DNA of 33,332 nucleotides from an uncultured Clostridia bacterium. GTDB lineage: Bacteria; Bacillota; Clostridia; Oscillospirales; Oscillospiraceae. The notes beneath the pieces were generated by a model. That model did no database searches, was not told where the DNA came from, and saw only the letters and a program-made list of their open reading frames with translations. The stretch is from positions 1 to 33,332 of the forward strand of contig CAMEER010000013.1 in NCBI GenBank assembly GCA_945915065.1, given 5' to 3'. The position numbers were made by a program, and so were the translations under genes. This document shows positions 30,179 through 33,332 of this stretch, piece by piece; the first letter of the stretch is position 1; every line of letters starts with the position of its first letter.

Positions 30179-31405
30179 TTGTATATTGAGCGACACTTGG
30201 AGGAGCAGATTCTGAACGCTTCTCAGTATTACCCTGTTGTCATGGTCTGCGGTCAGCGGCAGGTCGGCAAATCAACCATGCTGAACCACATCCGTGAGCC
30301 GGAGCGACGCTATGTCACTCTGGATGACGGCAACGCCCGCCGCCTGGCCTCTACCGACCCTGCGCTTTTCTTTGAGACTTACGGATATCCGCTTCTTATT
30401 GATGAGTTTCAGCGTGTTCCGTCCATCCTGCTTGAGATGAAGAAAATCGTTGACCAGAAAGCCCTCGACGGCGAGGATAACAACGGAATGTTTTGGCTGA
30501 CCGGATCGCAGAAGTTCAAGATGATGCAGGATGTTTCTGAGTCCCTGGCAGGACGGATCGCTATCTTTGATATGGCAAGCCTTTCTACTGCGGAGATCGA
30601 GGAGCGTCCGGCCACCTTATTTCATCCTGACCTGGCATCCATTCGTGAGCGGCTGAAATACAGCAAGCCCAAAAACATTCATCAGGTCTATGAGGATATT
30701 TTCCGTGGCGGAATGCCGAAACTTCGCGTCACAGATATTGACCGTGACCGTTTCTACATGGACTATATCAACACTTACATTGAGCGTGACATCAAGGATT
30801 TGGCTCAGGTCGGCAAGCTGAACGAGTTTTACGATTTCCTTGTCTATATGGCGGCACGAACCGGGCAGGAACTGAAATATGATGAGATTGCCGGCGCGAT
30901 TGGCATCTCCGCACCAACGGCAAAGGCATGGGTCACGATTCTGGAGCGTTCAGGCGTAATCTTTATCCTTCATCCCTATTACTCCAACATCACCAAGCGC
31001 CTGGTGAAAACCCCAAAGGTATATTTCATGGATACTGGCCTTGCTGCTTATCTCTGCCGGTGGCCCAGCGCAGAGACCCTGGAGAACGGAGCAATGGACG
31101 GAGCGTTCTTCGAGACCTATGTGGTGTCGGAGATCGTCAAAAGCTACTACAATGCAGGCAAACCTGTTGACCTGTTCTACTATCGTGATATCGACAAGAA
31201 GGAAATCGACCTTTTGATCGTTGAGGGAGACAAAATGTATCCCATCGAAATCAAAAAGGGCAAGGAGCCTTCCAAACCGGACAAAAATTTCGGTGTTCTC
31301 CAGCAGTTTAAAATGGATGTTCAGCCTGGTATTATCCTCTGCATGAGCGATGAGCTCATTCCATACAACCGGGGGTCCTGGTACTGTCCAGTATCTGTTC
31401 TATAA
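30179..31405 (+). CDS. AAA family ATPase with DUF4143 domain
   Basis: Cytosolic P-loop ATPase of 408 residues. Walker A GQRQVGKS (25-32), Walker B LLIDEFQ with Asp75-Glu76, a sensor-like WLTGSQKF, a winged-helix-like segment around IAGAIGISAPTAKAWV, and a C-terminal DUF4143 domain ending in a nuclease-like strand pattern (EIDLLIVEGDKMYPIEIKKG) that resembles the PD-(D/E)XK fold. The family is widespread on mobile DNA and of unknown function. A TTG at 30179 is preferred because GAGGTG lies six bases upstream; a GTG at 30170 falls inside that ribosome-binding site. It is single-gene, with promoter and terminator. Confidence 0.9.
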   Translation: MYIERHLEEQILNASQYYPVVMVCGQRQVGKSTMLNHIREPERRYVTLDDGNARRLASTDPALFFETYGYPLLIDEFQRVPSILLEMKKIVDQKALDGEDNNGMFWLTGSQKFKMMQDVSESLAGRIAIFDMASLSTAEIEERPATLFHPDLASIRERLKYSKPKNIHQVYEDIFRGGMPKLRVTDIDRDRFYMDYINTYIERDIKDLAQVGKLNEFYDFLVYMAARTGQELKYDEIAGAIGISAPTAKAWVTILERSGVIFILHPYYSNITKRLVKTPKVYFMDTGLAAYLCRWPSAETLENGAMDGAFFETYVVSEIVKSYYNAGKPVDLFYYRDIDKKEIDLLIVEGDKMYPIEIKKGKEPSKPDKNFGVLQQFKMDVQPGIILCMSDELIPYNRGSWYCPVSVL

Positions 31406-31421
31406 TCAGACCCAAAGCAGG

Positions 31422-31454
31422 GCGGTGGTGTGTGAGTACACCACCGCTCCTTTT
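31422..31454 (+). terminator. Intrinsic terminator after the plus-strand ATPase gene
   Basis: 10-bp stem GCGGTGGTGT (31422-31431) with its complement at 31438-31447, loop GTGAGT, then TCCTTTT. Confidence 0.85.
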
Positions 31455-31456
31455 CA

Positions 31457-31783
31457 TTAGCCCATGTTCATTCCATCCATTCCTTGGGTCTGGTTCTGGA
31501 TCTGACTCAGACTTTCCCTTGCCCAATCGGGCAGATTTTCCTCTTTGAGAATGCCGATGAAGTCGCTGCGGTCCCAGCGGGTTTGTTCGCCATCGCCCAG
31601 ACAGGCGGCGTACACAGCCCGACCTGCGGCAGGGCGACTGCAGCCAAAGCCGCCAGTTGCCAGCCAGAGCTGGTTCTCCGGCGACCAGCAGGACTCTTTC
31701 AGGGTGTAGGGAGGAATCATGACCAATACGCTGCCCTCCAATTGATCTACGTCCTCTACGATGGATAACAAGTAAATTCCCAC
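31457..31783 (-). CDS. Small protein or C-terminal remnant resembling conjugative-element accessory proteins
   Basis: 108 residues from a GTG start with GAGAGG eight bases upstream. The segment NQLWLATGGFGCSRPAAGRA followed by AVYAACLGDGEQTRWDRSDF recalls the C-terminal parts of YodL/DUF3849-type proteins found on Firmicute integrative conjugative elements. This is an impression from memory, not a search. The N-terminus begins right behind a hairpin (31788-31815), and those proteins are usually longer, so this is probably a truncated remnant. It lies between the two convergent ATPase genes. Confidence 0.45.
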   Translation of the reverse strand: MGIYLLSIVEDVDQLEGSVLVMIPPYTLKESCWSPENQLWLATGGFGCSRPAAGRAVYAACLGDGEQTRWDRSDFIGILKEENLPDWARESLSQIQNQTQGMDGMNMG

Positions 31784-31787
31784 AGCG

Positions 31788-31815
31788 AAAGCCTCTCTGG
31801 CAACAGAGAGGCTTT
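31788..31815. terminator. Hairpin between remnant gene and minus-strand ATPase gene
   Basis: 12-bp perfect stem AAAGCCTCTCTG with loop GCAA and TTT at the end on either strand. It lies 38 bp beyond the stop of the minus-strand ATPase gene and probably ends it. Confidence 0.7.
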
Positions 31816-31852
31816 ACTCTTGCGAACAACAGGGTGGCCGTTGGCAGCACAG

Positions 31853-33145
31853 TTATAGCAGGTCTTTCGTTTTCCGGGCGAGGTAAAGCGGCAGGTTGGT
31901 AATACTGCCATCTTTCCGATAGCCGCGTTTGGAAAAGCGAAGCGCATGATCCGGCTGATGCTCTGTGATGTACCGCTTAAACGAAGGCGCAGACTTGTCT
32001 TCGCCGCCTTTGGCTTCGATGGGGATGATCTCCCTGCCGCATTGAAGCACAAAGTCGATCTCGCTGTTCTTATCGGCGTAATAGCGCGGTTCGACTTCAA
32101 ACTGTCCGCGAAGCTGCTGCAAAACATAGTTCTCCGTCAGCGGCCCCTTGAACTGGTAATCCGTTTTCAAGAGGATCGCGCTGTTGTCAATGCCTGCCAT
32201 GTGCTTGAGAAGGCCGGTATCGAAAACAAACAGCTTGAACTGATCCAGCTTGTCGAATGCGGGCAGTGGATGCTCCATTTTCGAGACATTGTAAACACGA
32301 TTGAGTATTCCGGCTGATACAAGCCATTCAATCGCTTCTTCAAAATCGCGGGCTCTGCCGCCTTCACGGACGGCGCCGTACATGAACTTCTCGTTCGGCT
32401 TGGCAAGCTGGGCAACGATGCTGCGGAAAACCATAAGGATGCGTCCACTGTTGACCTTGCCGTTGTGTTTGGAAAAGTCATTCTCATATACTTCGATCAA
32501 TTCTCTCTGTATCTGAGAAACCTTTGCAGGATCTTTGTATTTTATCCAGGAGGCGACACATTCCGGCATACCGCCGATGATGAGATAGTAGTTGTACGCC
32601 TCAAGCAGGCGGTTATGAAAGATGTCTTCGATCTGCTGTCCCTTCCGGATGTTCTCATAGTAAGCGAACAAAGCGGGATCGGTTGCATCAAGAAACTCGT
32701 CAAAGGTGAGCGGACAGATATCAAGAAGATTGACCATGCCTACTGGATAGGACTTCGGTTCTGCCAGAAGTGTTCCCAACAGACTGCCTGCTGCAATGAC
32801 ATGATATTCGTTTGCTTTCTCCCTGAAGTATTTGAGGGTGTTCAGTGCCTCGGGACATTCCTGGATCTCATCGAAGATGACCAGTGTTTTACCCGGCTGA
32901 ATCTTTTCCCCGCCGATCATGGAAAGAAGCTCAATGATGCGCTGAGGATTCTTGTTCGTCTCGAAGATAGATTTCAACTCATCTTCTTCATCAAAGTTGA
33001 AATAGGCGAAGCTGTCATAGCAGTTTCGTCCGAACTCCTTCATCAGCCAAGTCTTGCCAACCTGTCTTGCGCCTTTCAGCACCATCGGCTTGCGCTCTTC
33101 ACTGGACTTCCAGTTTATCAAATCCTGAATTGCATTGCGCTTCAA
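31853..33145 (-). CDS. AAA family ATPase with DUF4143 domain (second, divergent type)
   Basis: 430 residues from TTG at 33145. Walker A GARQVGKT (25-32), Walker B LVIFDEIQ with Asp92-Glu93, AAGSLLG as sensor region, then a DUF4143 part ending in the nuclease-like pattern NSEIDFVLQCGREIIPIEAK. It shares architecture with the other ATPase in this island but little direct sequence identity, so it is not a recent duplicate. Start choice is uncertain: TTG fits where relatives begin (KRNAIQDLINWK) but its AGGA is 11 bases away; GTG codons at 33154 and 33187 are alternatives. Three direct repeats lie upstream. Confidence 0.9.
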   Translation of the reverse strand: MKRNAIQDLINWKSSEERKPMVLKGARQVGKTWLMKEFGRNCYDSFAYFNFDEEDELKSIFETNKNPQRIIELLSMIGGEKIQPGKTLVIFDEIQECPEALNTLKYFREKANEYHVIAAGSLLGTLLAEPKSYPVGMVNLLDICPLTFDEFLDATDPALFAYYENIRKGQQIEDIFHNRLLEAYNYYLIIGGMPECVASWIKYKDPAKVSQIQRELIEVYENDFSKHNGKVNSGRILMVFRSIVAQLAKPNEKFMYGAVREGGRARDFEEAIEWLVSAGILNRVYNVSKMEHPLPAFDKLDQFKLFVFDTGLLKHMAGIDNSAILLKTDYQFKGPLTENYVLQQLRGQFEVEPRYYADKNSEIDFVLQCGREIIPIEAKGGEDKSAPSFKRYITEHQPDHALRFSKRGYRKDGSITNLPLYLARKTKDLL

Positions 33146-33184
33146 GGGAATCACCGTCCTTTTGAGTGGTCGATGATAGGATAG

Positions 33185-33259
33185 CACATTTTTCCGTCAT
33201 TTTCAACGATTATTAAACACATTTTTCTGACATATTCAGACATGGAAAACACATTTTTC
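33185..33259. repeat. Three direct repeats CACATTTTTC at 32-33 bp spacing
   Basis: CACATTTTTC occurs at 33185-33194, 33218-33227 and 33250-33259, starting 33 and 32 bp apart, about three helical turns. On the minus strand they read GAAAAATGTG and lie directly upstream of the second ATPase gene, so they could be operator or iteron-like sites. Confidence 0.6.
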
Positions 33260-33332
33260 TAAGAAGGGAGCATCAGTTTGTACTTGTCAAGAAAAGTGGA
33301 CACAAAAAATATTTATTTTTTGATTTGTTTTT

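Larger units (their letters stand above)
29491..33332. mobile_element. Putative integrated element or island interrupting sigK (right end not seen)
   Basis: From the break in sigK to the window end the DNA is visibly richer in A and T than the rest, has long gene-free stretches, uses TTG start codons, and carries two DUF4143-type AAA ATPases and a fragment resembling conjugative-element proteins. No integrase, recombinase, relaxase or terminal repeat is visible in this part, so type and extent are open. Confidence 0.45.

Noticed and set aside
31356-31850. 164-codon minus-strand frame between the two ATPase genes
   Set aside because: It overlaps terminator hairpins and the better-supported 31457-31783 frame, and has a biased nonsense-like composition.

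Overview
The window looks like a GC-rich chromosomal segment of an anaerobic, spore-forming clostridial Firmicute, probably of the Oscillospiraceae/Flavonifractor type (inference). The grounds are a Firmicute division and cell-wall cluster with a PASTA-domain penicillin-binding protein, a MurE carrying the DNPR motif of meso-diaminopimelate-adding enzymes, the sporulation genes spoVAD, spoVAE and the 5' part of sigK, a rubrerythrin stress operon, and strong consensus sigma-A promoters.

Region 1 (1-12,490, minus strand) is the division and cell-wall (dcw) cluster. It is transcribed right to left from a promoter near 12,337: mraZ, rsmH, an ftsL-like gene, a spoVD/pbp2-type transpeptidase, murE, mraY, ftsW/spoVE, murG, murA, ftsQ/divIB and ftsZ, which is cut by the left edge. 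murD and murF are absent. Three helically phased GTGGKG boxes behind the main promoter look like MraZ autoregulatory sites. Internal promoters precede murE and ftsZ. A symmetric terminator (12,455-12,490) closes the upstream side.

Region 2 (12,589-17,348, minus) is a tightly overlapping six-gene unit: HAD-IIA phosphatase, large-loop MFS transporter, membrane-anchored GDPD-family protein, rsmD, coaD and a coiled-coil protein. Divergent to it are spoVAD-spoVAE (17,534-18,917, plus), which serve dipicolinate uptake into spores; no spoVAC lies next to them.

Region 3 (18,914-23,086, plus) holds two metal/redox stress units. The csoR-copA copper-export operon has a perfect sigma-A promoter with one CsoR-type operator in its spacer and a second over the csoR ribosome-binding site. 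copA carries an extra C-terminal copper-binding domain that has its own internal Shine-Dalgarno and ATG. The second unit is a PerR/Fur-like regulator plus rubrerythrin, with a 25-bp palindrome over the -10. The regulator has GTA where its start codon should be.

Region 4 (23,109-29,235) is mixed housekeeping: an M20 amidohydrolase, an XRE regulator, a 78-aa orphan, an unknown gene coupled to cstA, and mgtC. It has clear promoters and terminators, including a promoter-terminator pair that would make a roughly 50-nt RNA.

Region 5 (29,292-33,332) starts with sigK cut off after about 66 codons. It then becomes more AT-rich and holds two DUF4143-type AAA ATPases facing each other around a small fragment resembling conjugative-element proteins. 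The simplest reading is a mobile element inserted in sigK, possibly skin-like, but no recombinase, right boundary or 3' half of sigK lies in view.
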